Assembly: GCF_015767245.1 (NCBI RefSeq)
Contig: NZ_JADOTV010000005.1
Location: 124,001 to 188,000, forward strand
Direction of reading: 5' to 3'
DNA length: 64,000 nucleotides
Source of the DNA: Aureivirga sp. CE67
Lineage (GTDB): Bacteria; Bacteroidota; Bacteroidia; Flavobacteriales; Flavobacteriaceae
Shown piece by piece: positions 16,513 through 25,483 of the stretch. Under the pieces are notes generated by a model that saw only the letters and a program-made list of their open reading frames with translations, was not told where the DNA came from and did not search any database. The translations under genes were made by a program, and so were the position numbers. How positions within the stretch are numbered: the stretch's first letter is position 1; each line of letters begins with the position of its first letter.

Positions 16513-17235
16513 TTAGCCCAAAACTTCTTCTTCTAAAGAAATTGCTTTTGGGTGTAAAATATTATTTTCTAAATGAATGTGTGTGTGCAGATCGCTTTCG
16601 AACTCACCAAGTAAAGCATATAAAGCTTTAAAAGTATTACAAGCTCCTTCTGGTGGTGTATAATTATTTGTCAATTTTGCGATTTCCTTGAAAACATCTC
16701 CAGCATTTTCATGCTCATATTCCATCATACGAACAGGATTGTTTACCGTTCCAAAATGCGGAAATTCAATTTTCTGATTTTGTCTTTTTGCAGTTAAAAG
16801 TTTTTTCACAAAAGGGAATAAAACCAATTCTTCTTTTTTCAAATGCATTGCTAATTCTCCTGCAACTTCCTCAAAAAGTTCATTGATTTGTATTACTTCC
16901 GTATAATGATGTCCGTGTACTTCTGCTACGCGATTTGCATAAGCTTTAATCACAGGAATTGTTTCCTCTACATAAGAATGATGATTATCTACAATATAAT
17001 CTAGTAATGTGTCTAATTCCCAATTATTGAAGTCTTTTTCTTCGGTTATTGGTGAATTAACTTTCTCCAAAGCATCTAAAACTTCCGAAAGTTGTAAATT
17101 ATGTTTTGCACAAGCTCTTTCAACAGAAATTCCACCACCACAACAAAAATCAATTCCAAACTTCTTGAAAACATGTGCATTTGCAATATTCTCATTTACA
17201 TAAGATGCTACTGTTTTTTCTTTTGTAAACTCCAT
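16513..17235 (-). CDS. scdA: Iron-sulfur cluster repair di-iron protein ScdA/RIC (YtfE)
   Basis: A 240-aa cytoplasmic di-iron protein that restores Fe-S clusters after nitric oxide or peroxide damage. The N-terminal ScdA_N domain includes FGIDFCCGGG. The C-terminal hemerythrin-like four-helix bundle carries the His and Glu ligands in VDNHHSYV, HLKKEELVLFPF, EYEHENAGD and DLHTHIHLENNILHP. It stands upstream of the membrane protein and the Rrf2 regulator on the same strand. Leader promoter box at 17285-17292. Confidence 0.93.
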   Translation of the reverse strand: MEFTKEKTVASYVNENIANAHVFKKFGIDFCCGGGISVERACAKHNLQLSEVLDALEKVNSPITEEKDFNNWELDTLLDYIVDNHHSYVEETIPVIKAYANRVAEVHGHHYTEVIQINELFEEVAGELAMHLKKEELVLFPFVKKLLTAKRQNQKIEFPHFGTVNNPVRMMEYEHENAGDVFKEIAKLTNNYTPPEGACNTFKALYALLGEFESDLHTHIHLENNILHPKAISLEEEVLG

Positions 17236-17284
17236 ATCTTTTCTTTTTTAAATTAAATAAAAGATTAAAAGGTCCTTTATTTTA

Positions 17285-17292
17285 CAAATGTA
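17285..17292 (-). promoter_or_regulatory. scdA promoter -7 box
   Basis: TACATTTG on the minus strand (exact TAnnTTTG), 49 bp before the ATG. The box lies in the palindrome TTTACAAATGTAAA (17281-17294), and its upstream side overlaps the terminator of the preceding operon. Confidence 0.55.
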
Positions 17293-17294
17293 AA

Positions 17295-17333
17295 AAAATT
17301 ATTCTATTTAGAGCATTTAAATAGAATAATTTT
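17295..17333 (-). terminator. Terminator of the carboxylate-reductase-like operon
   Basis: A perfect 15-bp stem: AAATTATTCTATTTA (17296-17310) and its complement (17318-17332), 7-nt loop. The A-run 17292-17298 gives a T-tract on the minus strand. Confidence 0.8.
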
Positions 17334-17349
17334 AGAAAAAGGAATATTG

Positions 17350-20300
17350 TTATAGATTTAAATAATTAACGTCTTGGCAGTATTTAAAATACGTTTGAAA
17401 CAAATTTTTAGAAGGAGCTTCACATTCGATTTCATAAAAAGAAAGTAGAGAAGAGGTTTTGGTGGCATCCACATAAGTTTTTGTTTCCACTTCCATTTCT
17501 TCTGGATGAAGTTTTAATAAATCTAAAGTCATAGAATTATATTCCTTTCCATGTTCGTCTTTAAAGTCATTTTCCAAAACTTTCTTCATATATTCTTTTT
17601 GCTTCAAAACAGAAAAGTCAAAACCAATTGATTTTATCAAAGCTAAAACATCGTTGTATTTTGTAATATTTCCATTTTTTAAATGATAAGTTCCATAAAC
17701 AAAAGGATATTTAAACAATAAAAATACGATGCTATTACTTACAAAATCTACAGGTGTAATATCAAAATAGCGACTGCTTTCCATTGCATTTCTAGTTTTG
17801 ATAACTGTTTTTAAAATATCATAATAAATTCCGGTAACAGTAGTCTGATAAAGTGGATAAGCTCCAGTTTTAGAATCTCCGTAAATATCTCCAGGACGAA
17901 CAATTGACCATTTTAGACCTTTTCTACTCGAAGCTCTAACCAAGATTTCAGCTTCAAATTTTGTTTGCTGATATCCCATATTTTCAAATTTTTGTTCAAT
18001 ATCAAAATATTCTTCTGTTAGCGGATTTTCATGTGTATAAATTGCATCTCCATAAATACTATAAGTAGAAACATGAATCATACGTTTTGTTTTGGTTTTA
18101 AGTGCAAATTCGATACAATTTTTTGTTCCTAAAACATTGATATCATAAAGTTCTTCATAAATTCCGTGTAGCGAAACTTTTGCAGCACTGTGAATTGTAG
18201 CATCAATAATATTGCATAATTGCTCGTATTCTACATTATTTAAACCAAAATTTTCTGAAGAAACATCTCCAAGAATAATATGAATTCGATGTTTTACAGC
18301 TTCAAATTCTTCTTTACTGATTTGATAAACTTCCAATAAAGAAGTAATTCTATCAAATGCTTTTTCTTTCTCTTTTTCTCTAGATAGACAGTAAACTGTA
18401 ACGTCTGTATTTTTCAATAAATTCAACATAACATGCCCACCAAGAACTCCTGTAGCCCCTGTAATGAAGATATTTTTCAAACTAGGAGTTTTATACGGAA
18501 TTTGCTTTTCTGCGTTTTTACGCCATCTAATTCCTTTAAATTCATATAACTCTTCTTGTTCTTCAATTTTTTTAAGTTTAAAAGTTGGTTTTCCAAGCTG
18601 AATTGTTTCTGAAAGTTCTTTCACTGTCGGATTTGCATAAATCCATTCAGCACGAACTTTCTCAGGAAATTTTTCTTTTAATAAATTATAAAACTGAATA
18701 CTCATAAGAGAATCCAAACCAAATTCACTCAGATGTTTATTTTCCCAAATTCCTTCTTCATATGTATTCTTGCATAAATATTCTAAAAGTTGGACAATTT
18801 CAGTAGTTACATGATCTAGATTTTCCTTTGTAGAATTTATAGTTTCAATTTTTTCTTCTGTCGTATTTAAGCTTTGAAGAATCTGTTCTGTAAGTTTTTT
18901 TCTTTTGACTTTTAAAATACTTGTTCGAGGAATTATAGCAGTATAAAATATTTCTTTCACCTGAAGTCTATGAGGCAAAGTTTCATTTCTGTTTAAAATT
19001 TCTCTTTCTAAAGCTTTTTTCTGTTTTTCTATTTCTTCTTCCTCATTTAAAACTACAGCTAGAAAAACTTCATCTCCTTCATCATCATTTTGAGAAATTC
19101 CTACTGCAGCAAAATCTTCAACATATGGTAAATTTTTAAATTGAATTTCAATTTCATCTGGGCTTGTTTTTTTACCTGTTGCAGAAACAATTAATTCCTT
19201 GGCTCTTCCTGTCAAATACAAGAAATGATTTTTATGAACACTTCCGATATCTCCTGTATAAAGCCAACCTTTTTTTATCGTTTGATTTGTCAATTCTTCA
19301 TCTCTAAAATAACCATCCATTACAATTGGACCACGAACCATTACTTCTCCTTCATTAAAAGAATCTGGATTGCTAATTCGTAATTCCACACCATGAATTG
19401 GCGTTCCTACCGCTCCAATTCTTCTACAATCTGCAGGTGAATAAGTAATGGGTCCAGTTGTTTCAGACATTCCATATCCAATATGAATTTCGATTCCACA
19501 ACCTTCGTAGAATCGAGTTAATTTTCTACCAATTGGAGCTCCTCCACAAATAACTTTGATCAATTCTCCACCAAAAACCTGAATAACTTCTTTGAAAAAA
19601 ACTCTTCCAATTTTCCATTTTAGTTTTCTTGAAAAATTAAAAGAAAGTTCGTTTAAAACATGGATAACATTTTTCTTTAAAGGTGAAAGATGTTCTAGTT
19701 TTTCTTGCACTTTCATATAGATAGCTTCCAATAATCTTGGTGTGCTAATAATCAGTCTTGGCGACTGATCTTTGAAGGCTTTTGTGATTGCTTCCAAACT
19801 CAATGTATCGATCAAAACGATACGAGCATGAGAGAACGGCCCCAGGAATACTAAGGCAACAAGTGGAAAAACATGAAAAAATGGAAGCACAGAGAACACA
19901 GGTGTCTTAATATCTGGTAGAAAATCTACAGAAGTTAATTGATGAATTAAAGCATCATGAGAAATGATTACTCCTTTCGAATTTCCAGAAGTACCGGAAG
20001 TAAGAATCACAATTGCTTCTGAAGTTTTCCCATCTCTAATTCTAGGTTGCACAACTTCTTTTGGTCGAGCAAATTCTTCAATAAATTCTGTTTTATTTTC
20101 TTCTAAAAGAAGCATTGCAATTTCATTTGGTAATTTTCCTTTGTATTTTTCATAAGTTGGAGTATCGCAAATAATTAAACTCAAATCCATTTTTCGAATC
20201 TGTTGTGAGACTTCATCCGCAGTTCCCATTTCATTTAATAAAACGGCAATAGCATTTAATTTTAAAACACTATAACAAGCTTGAATCCAATCAGGCGACG

Positions 20301-20496
20301 ATTTCATTAAAATTCCGATTCGCATTGTTGGTTCTACACCTGCTTTTTTCAGAAAAACAGAAGATTTTTCTACATTTTGAATCATTTGTGCATAAGAAAG
20401 ATCTTTCCATTTTCCATTTTTAAGATAAGAAGTCATAATGCCATCATAATGACTTAATCTTTGTGCTAAAACCGTATATACATTTTGATTTTTCAT
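17350..20496 (-). CDS. Adenylation-carrier-thioester reductase protein (carboxylic acid reductase-like)
   Basis: A 1048-aa three-domain enzyme. Residues about 1-540 are an AMP-forming acyl-CoA synthetase-type adenylation domain with ILTSGTSGNSKGV, GYGMSETTGP, YTGDIG and TGRAKELIV. A carrier domain follows with phosphopantetheine Ser596 in FGLDSLMS. The rest is a thioester-reductase/NAD-binding domain beginning near residue 675 with ITGATGVLGGHV, and the catalytic Tyr-Lys pair in YQQTK near 841. The architecture matches carboxylic acid reductases: activate an acid, tether it, reduce it to an aldehyde or alcohol. There is no condensation domain. The substrate is unknown; it is the last gene of a four-gene operon that supplies its own holo-ACP synthase. 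Confidence 0.85.
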   Translation of the reverse strand: MKNQNVYTVLAQRLSHYDGIMTSYLKNGKWKDLSYAQMIQNVEKSSVFLKKAGVEPTMRIGILMKSSPDWIQACYSVLKLNAIAVLLNEMGTADEVSQQIRKMDLSLIICDTPTYEKYKGKLPNEIAMLLLEENKTEFIEEFARPKEVVQPRIRDGKTSEAIVILTSGTSGNSKGVIISHDALIHQLTSVDFLPDIKTPVFSVLPFFHVFPLVALVFLGPFSHARIVLIDTLSLEAITKAFKDQSPRLIISTPRLLEAIYMKVQEKLEHLSPLKKNVIHVLNELSFNFSRKLKWKIGRVFFKEVIQVFGGELIKVICGGAPIGRKLTRFYEGCGIEIHIGYGMSETTGPITYSPADCRRIGAVGTPIHGVELRISNPDSFNEGEVMVRGPIVMDGYFRDEELTNQTIKKGWLYTGDIGSVHKNHFLYLTGRAKELIVSATGKKTSPDEIEIQFKNLPYVEDFAAVGISQNDDEGDEVFLAVVLNEEEEIEKQKKALEREILNRNETLPHRLQVKEIFYTAIIPRTSILKVKRKKLTEQILQSLNTTEEKIETINSTKENLDHVTTEIVQLLEYLCKNTYEEGIWENKHLSEFGLDSLMSIQFYNLLKEKFPEKVRAEWIYANPTVKELSETIQLGKPTFKLKKIEEQEELYEFKGIRWRKNAEKQIPYKTPSLKNIFITGATGVLGGHVMLNLLKNTDVTVYCLSREKEKEKAFDRITSLLEVYQISKEEFEAVKHRIHIILGDVSSENFGLNNVEYEQLCNIIDATIHSAAKVSLHGIYEELYDINVLGTKNCIEFALKTKTKRMIHVSTYSIYGDAIYTHENPLTEEYFDIEQKFENMGYQQTKFEAEILVRASSRKGLKWSIVRPGDIYGDSKTGAYPLYQTTVTGIYYDILKTVIKTRNAMESSRYFDITPVDFVSNSIVFLLFKYPFVYGTYHLKNGNITKYNDVLALIKSIGFDFSVLKQKEYMKKVLENDFKDEHGKEYNSMTLDLLKLHPEEMEVETKTYVDATKTSSLLSFYEIECEAPSKNLFQTYFKYCQDVNYLNL

Positions 20497-20502
20497 GCGA
20501 CG

Positions 20503-21309
20503 TTACTTTTTGAAATCATACATTGGTTCGTATAAACCTATCATTTTGAAGAACCAAATAGAGAAATTTGGAACTAATTTGTAGCAAGACAGAAAGAAGT
20601 TTAGTTTGGAAGGAAAAATATTTTCTTTTTTATCTTTTTGTAGTGTTTTATAAATTTTTTCTGCTGCTTTTTGTGTCGAAATTTCAGGAAACCATTTAGA
20701 AGCTTTTGGATACCAAGTAAAATCTGCATTATTATTTTTTAAATATTCAGAATTTACTTTTCCAAAAACTACAAGATTCACTTTTATATTATCTTTTTTT
20801 AATTCATCTCTTAGCGCAAAAGAAGCTGCTTTAATTCCATATCGACTTGCAGTATAACTAATCATATAAGGCAAAGGAAAATAAGAAACTGGACTTGTAA
20901 TGAATAAAATTCGTCCATTATTCGCTTTTTTCATTTCTTTTACACAATAATAAGAACAAAGAATTGCTGCTTGAAAAGGAACTTTAATTGGCTCTATTAT
21001 TTGCTCTGGAGACATTTCATCTATTGGTTGAAAAGTTCCTACTCCAGCGTTATTAATAAGAATTGTTGGAGTACCAATTTCTTTAAATATTTGTTTAAAA
21101 ACTTTTTCAATTTCTGTAGCATTTTTCAAATCGATTGGATAGAAATCACAAAGTTGATTTTTGTCTAAAATTTTATTCTGAATTGCCTTTAACTTTTCTT
21201 CGTTTCGAGCAAGTAATATGACATGAGCTCCCTTTTCAGCTAGTAAATATGCTGTTGCCTCTCCAATTCCTGAAGATGCTCCTGTGATGATTACTTTTTC
21301 GTTTTTCAT
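20503..21309 (-). CDS. Short-chain dehydrogenase/reductase-like protein with Arg in place of the catalytic Lys
   Basis: A 268-aa Rossmann protein. The cofactor loop is ITGASSGIGEATA, followed by NNAGVG and the catalytic Ser (ITSPVSYFPLP). The active-site tetrad reads YTASR where classical SDRs have YxxxK, so the proton-relay Lys is an Arg (codon CGA, seen directly). Activity may be altered. Its start overlaps the FAD oxidase stop by 4 bp, and it ends 6 bp before the carboxylate-reductase-like gene. Translational coupling in the operon is likely. The substrate is unknown. Confidence 0.8.
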   Translation of the reverse strand: MKNEKVIITGASSGIGEATAYLLAEKGAHVILLARNEEKLKAIQNKILDKNQLCDFYPIDLKNATEIEKVFKQIFKEIGTPTILINNAGVGTFQPIDEMSPEQIIEPIKVPFQAAILCSYYCVKEMKKANNGRILFITSPVSYFPLPYMISYTASRYGIKAASFALRDELKKDNIKVNLVVFGKVNSEYLKNNNADFTWYPKASKWFPEISTQKAAEKIYKTLQKDKKENIFPSKLNFFLSCYKLVPNFSIWFFKMIGLYEPMYDFKK

Positions 21310-22670
21310 AAGTCTGGGCTGAATAATTCTCTGAAATAATTGTTTAAAAATCTTTCTTCTGGATCCATTTCTTTTCGAATTTTCCAGAAGTCTTTTACTT
21401 TAAGTCCGAAAGCTTTGTGAACTAAGTCACGATTTAGCCATTTGGATTGGTTGAACATCGGAATACCTTTTCTTTGAATACAGAATTCGTTATAAGCTTG
21501 TAGAAACTCATCCCAACCTTTTTCTCCTGTAGCTACTGGATCAGCAGTCATTACATTTCCATTATAAGAATAAGAAAACATCGGATTTTGATCTTTTGCA
21601 ATTCGATATCCAACATTTAAAACATCGGTTTTATATCCTGTATTTTTGTAGTGTTTTTTACAAAATTCGAAGTAATCTCTAAGAATTTCAGGGAAAACTT
21701 TTTCAGGAAAAGCCCAAATACTAAAAGTGTATTTACTTCGATTTTTCTTTTCCGGATAACGTATCATTTGATCTGTAGCAATCGTACAATTTGAAACAAT
21801 CACATTACATAAAAGAAAGCGTAATAAACTATTAAAACTATTGTATAAAAAGGTTTGTAAACCTGGAAAAGGAATATATTTTGTTACATAATATCCATAG
21901 GCTGGAGCGATTTTTTTCCAAAATAAATTTCGCATTTTCCATTTTCTTCTACTGACAGATTTATTAGGTTTTTTGTTGGAATAACTTCTGAATTCAATTG
22001 TGATTTTATCTCGAAAAGGAAATAAATAATACATGATAGACTCTTTGGATTGAATCAATTCATGATGAATTTTAGCAAACTCATCTATCGTATAAGTTTT
22101 ATGAAAAACTCGTAAACATTGAATATCTTTTATCTTAAAAGTCGCTTCATAAACAATTCCAAAAAGACCATAAGAAGAGCGCAAACTTTGCATTTGCGGA
22201 TGATTTTCATCAAATATTTCTATTTCTCCTTTTGCATTAATGATTTTTGCTTCTACCAAATAGGAACCTAATTGTCCAAATTCTCCTTCAAAAGAAGCAT
22301 CTTTTGTTCCACAAGTTGCTGCACTTCCAATAGTGATATTTCCAATTTCTACATTTACATGAAACTGTTTCCCTTCTTGTTCTAATATTTTTGCAGCATC
22401 GATTAGTAAACAACCAGCTTCTACTGTAATTGTATCATCTGTAATTTCTAAAACCTGATCAAAATTTCGCATATCGACTAAAGTTCCATTATCTGAAACA
22501 CCACATCTGGTAGTAGAATGTCTAGATCCGGAAGCTCTCACTGGAGAAGGATTTTCTTTGTTTAAAACAATTTCTTTGATTTCATCTAAAGTATGTGGTC
22601 TGAAATATTTTCCAACTTCAAGATTGATACTTTCTTCCCAATTTGTGATCTGTGTAATTTCTTTAGACAT
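21306..22670 (-). CDS. FAD-binding oxidase, VAO/ALO type
   Basis: A 454-aa flavoprotein of the vanillyl-alcohol-oxidase fold. The N-terminal FAD-binding-4 domain has VRASGSRHSTTRCGV, the acidic VEAGCLLIDAAKIL and GNITIGSAATCGTKDAS. The C-terminal D-arabinono-lactone-oxidase-like domain ends with KEMDPEERFLNNYFRELF. The family includes sugar-lactone oxidases and DprE1. The adjacency to an SDR recalls the DprE1-DprE2 pair, but that is only an analogy. It overlaps acpS by 8 bp upstream and the SDR gene by 4 bp downstream. Confidence 0.8.
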   Translation of the reverse strand: MSKEITQITNWEESINLEVGKYFRPHTLDEIKEIVLNKENPSPVRASGSRHSTTRCGVSDNGTLVDMRNFDQVLEITDDTITVEAGCLLIDAAKILEQEGKQFHVNVEIGNITIGSAATCGTKDASFEGEFGQLGSYLVEAKIINAKGEIEIFDENHPQMQSLRSSYGLFGIVYEATFKIKDIQCLRVFHKTYTIDEFAKIHHELIQSKESIMYYLFPFRDKITIEFRSYSNKKPNKSVSRRKWKMRNLFWKKIAPAYGYYVTKYIPFPGLQTFLYNSFNSLLRFLLCNVIVSNCTIATDQMIRYPEKKNRSKYTFSIWAFPEKVFPEILRDYFEFCKKHYKNTGYKTDVLNVGYRIAKDQNPMFSYSYNGNVMTADPVATGEKGWDEFLQAYNEFCIQRKGIPMFNQSKWLNRDLVHKAFGLKVKDFWKIRKEMDPEERFLNNYFRELFSPDL

Positions 22671-23058
22671 CGGCTTCCATATTTGGTTTTTGAATAACTA
22701 CAAAAGCAATTGCAGAGGTTTTTGAATGTGTGATAGAAAGATGAATTGCAGCTGCATTTTTCTTTTCGGCAAGTATTTTTGCTTTTCGATATAATTTTAT
22801 CAGTGGCTTTCCAAGTGCATCTTGAATTACTTCTACATCTTTAAATTTCATTCCAAAACCAATTCCGGTTCCTAAAGCTTTGAAAAAAGCTTCTTTAGCA
22901 GCAAATCTGCCTGCGTAGTGTGTTTCTGGAAATGCCATAGACTCACAATACCGAATTTCGTTATTGGTAAAAATTTCATCAATAAAGACTTTAGATTGTC
23001 GTTTATATTCAGCAATTTGTTGGGTGTTTACTAAATCTGTTCCTATTCCTACAAGCAT
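22663..23058 (-). CDS. acpS: Holo-[acyl-carrier-protein] synthase
   Basis: A 131-aa phosphopantetheinyl transferase. It has the magnesium-binding GIGTDLV near the N-terminus, the RFAAKEAFFKALGTG motif with the catalytic Glu, and HLSITHS near the C-terminus. It converts apo-carrier proteins to holo form with CoA. As first gene of an operon ending in an enzyme with a carrier domain, it probably serves that enzyme, though it could also be the general AcpS of the cell. It overlaps the next gene by 8 bp. The C-terminus has a slight extension (PNMEADV). Confidence 0.93.
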   Translation of the reverse strand: MLVGIGTDLVNTQQIAEYKRQSKVFIDEIFTNNEIRYCESMAFPETHYAGRFAAKEAFFKALGTGIGFGMKFKDVEVIQDALGKPLIKLYRKAKILAEKKNAAAIHLSITHSKTSAIAFVVIQKPNMEADV

Positions 23059-23168
23059 AACCTTTTGTTTTTAAAATAATGATAATTAAGGTTTTACTTA
23101 AATTTAATAAAAAAAGAGAGTAATTAAAAGCTAAATTTTTTTAAAAGAATTTTGAAGATAAAAGGCAT

Positions 23169-23194
23169 AAAAAAACCACGGAAAAATCCGTGGT
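23169..23194 (-). terminator. hemD terminator
   Basis: Stem ACCACGGA (23175-23182), loop AAAA, TCCGTGGT (23187-23194). The preceding A-run (23169-23175) is the T-tract on the minus strand. Confidence 0.85.
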
Positions 23195-23218
23195 CATTTT
23201 ATAATATTTAAAAGTAAA

Positions 23219-23965
23219 TTATTTCTTGTTTACTTCTTTGATGTATTTTTCTAAAGCCATTGTCATAGATGGAGTTTCTGGTGTTGGAGCTTTAATGTTT
23301 ACATTAAGTCCAGCATCTGTAGCGGCTTTTATCGTTGTGTTTCCAAATACTGCGATTCTCGTATTGTTTTGTTTAAAGTCTGGGAAATTCTTAAATAAAG
23401 ATTGAATTCCTGAAGGACTAAAGAAAACTAACACGTCGTAAAAAACATCTTCTAAGTCTGATAAATCACTAACTACAGTTTTAAATAAAACAGCTTTATC
23501 CCATTTTACTTTTAACTCATCTAATAGTTCAGGTACAATTGGTTTTAATTTGTCTGAACTAGGTAATAAGAAACGTTCATTTTTATGTTTCTTAATCACT
23601 TTGATTAAGTCTGGGAATGTTCTTTGCCCAACATAAATTTTACGTTTTCTATAAACTACGTATTTCTGTAAATAGTAAGCAATTGCTTCAGATTCACAAA
23701 AATATTTCATATCATCAGGTACTTTAAAACGCATTTCTTCTGCGATTCTAAAGTAGTTATCTACAGCATTTCTACTCGTAAAGATTACGGCTGTATAATT
23801 ACTAAAGTCAATTTTTTGAGCTCTTACCTCTTTTGCCTCTACTCCTTCAACATGGATAAACGAGCGAAAATCTATTTTGACTTTTTGCTTTTCAGATAAT
23901 TCGTAATATGGGGAATTTTTTGAACTAGGTGCCGGCTGAGAAACCAAAATCGTTTTCACTTTCAT
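23219..23965 (-). CDS. hemD: Uroporphyrinogen-III synthase
   Basis: A 248-aa member of the HemD superfamily (two alternating Rossmann-like lobes). It cyclises hydroxymethylbilane to uroporphyrinogen III. Recognisable segments are TILVSQPAP, YTAVIFTSRNAVDNYF, FFSPSGIQSLFKNFP and IAVFGNTTIKAATDAGL. The family is divergent, so the call rests on those lobes and on the flavobacterial neighbour DUF4271. A TACCTTTG box inside the 3' part of DUF4271 (24041 down to 24034) could drive it alone. Hairpin terminator downstream. Confidence 0.88.
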   Translation of the reverse strand: MKVKTILVSQPAPSSKNSPYYELSEKQKVKIDFRSFIHVEGVEAKEVRAQKIDFSNYTAVIFTSRNAVDNYFRIAEEMRFKVPDDMKYFCESEAIAYYLQKYVVYRKRKIYVGQRTFPDLIKVIKKHKNERFLLPSSDKLKPIVPELLDELKVKWDKAVLFKTVVSDLSDLEDVFYDVLVFFSPSGIQSLFKNFPDFKQNNTRIAVFGNTTIKAATDAGLNVNIKAPTPETPSMTMALEKYIKEVNKK

Positions 23966-23984
23966 AAATCTGATATTTTTTTGC

Positions 23985-24644
23985 TTAAAATTTTAATTTA
24001 TAAAAAATTATAAATGGTGCTATTTCCACGGTGCAAAGGTACAAAATAAAATAAAACAAGTAGCTAACTATCAATAATTTATTATTTAGTACCAACATTA
24101 AATATCTATATAACAATAGAATAATGAATAAAATTAACGAAATTTTAAATATTTTTTCAGGATAAAATTGTGAATAATTAGAGATAATTAGCAAAGGAAA
24201 TAATAAAAATGCAATACTTGTTAAATAACTAACTTTTTGAAAAGTCACAGATTCGTAAATAGTGCTTATATCAAAAACAATTTTAAATAATAGTCCAATT
24301 AGAAGTTTACCGATAAAGTAAACATTGATAATTCCTGCAAGTATTCCAAATGTTAATAAATTTTCTGAAAATAAATCATTTGGGTTAAATTTGAAGTATG
24401 TAAACGCAAATAACGTTAAAAATAAACATTGAAAGAAATAAGAAATCAAAAAATAAGAATTGAAAATTGATTTAGAATCCTTTCCAAAATTCAAAAAATA
24501 CTTATTAGAAAAGAATACAATATAGTTCTGAAAAAGTCTTTCTTTGTAAATAAGTTTGAAGCCAACAAATAGAAAAAATGAAAAAATGAGCATTAAACTT
24601 AACCAATTTGAGGTTGGTAGGGATCTAAGTGTAGTTTCAAACAT
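23985..24644 (-). CDS. DUF4271 integral membrane protein
   Basis: A 219-aa protein with about six membrane helices and short loops, of the Bacteroidota-specific DUF4271 family. It typically precedes hemD. Its function is unknown. It starts with ATG 24644, divergent from the PPM synthase gene. Its C-terminus (IAPFIIFYKLKF) is close to the family end. A -7-type box for hemD lies within its coding region. Confidence 0.8.
   Translation of the reverse strand: MFETTLRSLPTSNWLSLMLIFSFFLFVGFKLIYKERLFQNYIVFFSNKYFLNFGKDSKSIFNSYFLISYFFQCLFLTLFAFTYFKFNPNDLFSENLLTFGILAGIINVYFIGKLLIGLLFKIVFDISTIYESVTFQKVSYLTSIAFLLFPLLIISNYSQFYPEKIFKISLILFIILLLYRYLMLVLNNKLLIVSYLFYFILYLCTVEIAPFIIFYKLKF
24034..24041 (-). promoter_or_regulatory. 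Possible internal hemD promoter -7 box
   Basis: TACCTTTG on the minus strand within the DUF4271 3' coding region, 68 bp before the hemD ATG. A TTG-equivalent lies 15 bp upstream, slightly shorter than consensus spacing. Confidence 0.4.
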
Positions 24645-24726
24645 AATATATTAGAAAATTGAATGTTTATTATTATTCAGAGTATAAACTGTAAAAAATT
24701 AAGACAAAATTAGGGAATATTTTTTT

Positions 24727-24734
24727 TAACTTTG
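24727..24734 (+). promoter_or_regulatory. PPM synthase operon promoter -7 box
   Basis: TAACTTTG (exact TAnnTTTG), 17 bp before the ATG at 24752. Confidence 0.6.
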
Positions 24735-24751
24735 ACGCGAAAATAGAATTT

Positions 24752-25483
24752 ATGAACGACACTTTAGTCATTATTCCTACATACAACGAAAAAGAGAATG
24801 TTGAAGCAATAATTGAGGCTGTATTTGCTTTGAAGAAAGAATTTGACGTTTTAATTGTTGATGATAACTCTCCTGATGGAACTTCTGAAATTGTAAAAAA
24901 ATTAATCAAAAAATATCCAAATCGACTTTTTTTAGAAATTAGAAAAGAAAAAGCAGGTTTAGGAACGGCATATATTCATGGATTTAAGTGGGCGATAGAA
25001 AAGAAATATGATTATATCATAGAAATGGATGCCGATTTTTCTCACAATCCGAAAGATTTACCAAGACTTTATGAATCTTGTACGAAAGAAGGTGCAGATG
25101 TTGCTGTTGGTTCTAGATATATGAATCATGAAATCAACGTGGTAAATTGGGATATGAAGCGAATTTTACTGTCTTATTTAGCTTCGAAATATGTGAGAGT
25201 GATTACAGGAATTCCGGTGTATGACACCACAGCAGGTTTTGTATGTTATAAGAGAGAAGTGTTGGAAAAAATTGATTATGATAAAATTCAATTTGTTGGC
25301 TATGCTTTTCAAATAGAAATGAAATACAAATCATGGAAACATGGTTTCAAAATAAATGAAGTTTCTATCGTATTTACAGATAGAGTTCGAGGAGCTTCCA
25401 AAATGAATGGTTCTATTATCAAAGAAGCCATTTTTGGAGTTTTAAAAATGAGATTAAAAGGTTTGCCCAAAATAGATAAATAA
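24752..25483 (+). CDS. Polyprenol monophosphomannose synthase (GT2)
   Basis: A 243-aa family 2 glycosyltransferase resembling dolichol-phosphate mannose synthase. It has VIIPTYNEKENV at the N-terminus, nucleotide-binding VDDNSPDGTSE, the DxD-type MDADFSHNP and the acceptor-side RVRGASKMNGSI. It lacks C-terminal membrane helices, so it is the soluble DPM1 type that acts at the inner membrane on polyprenyl phosphate and GDP-mannose. It may supply protein O-mannosylation, which is common in Bacteroidota. First gene of an operon; its stop overlaps the pyrC start by one base. Confidence 0.9.
   Translation: MNDTLVIIPTYNEKENVEAIIEAVFALKKEFDVLIVDDNSPDGTSEIVKKLIKKYPNRLFLEIRKEKAGLGTAYIHGFKWAIEKKYDYIIEMDADFSHNPKDLPRLYESCTKEGADVAVGSRYMNHEINVVNWDMKRILLSYLASKYVRVITGIPVYDTTAGFVCYKREVLEKIDYDKIQFVGYAFQIEMKYKSWKHGFKINEVSIVFTDRVRGASKMNGSIIKEAIFGVLKMRLKGLPKIDK

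Noticed and set aside
21306-22670. Calling the FAD oxidase and SDR genes dprE1 and dprE2
   Set aside because: The gene pairing is similar, but the flavoprotein looks like a general ALO-type oxidase and the SDR lacks the catalytic Lys. No arabinan pathway genes are nearby.
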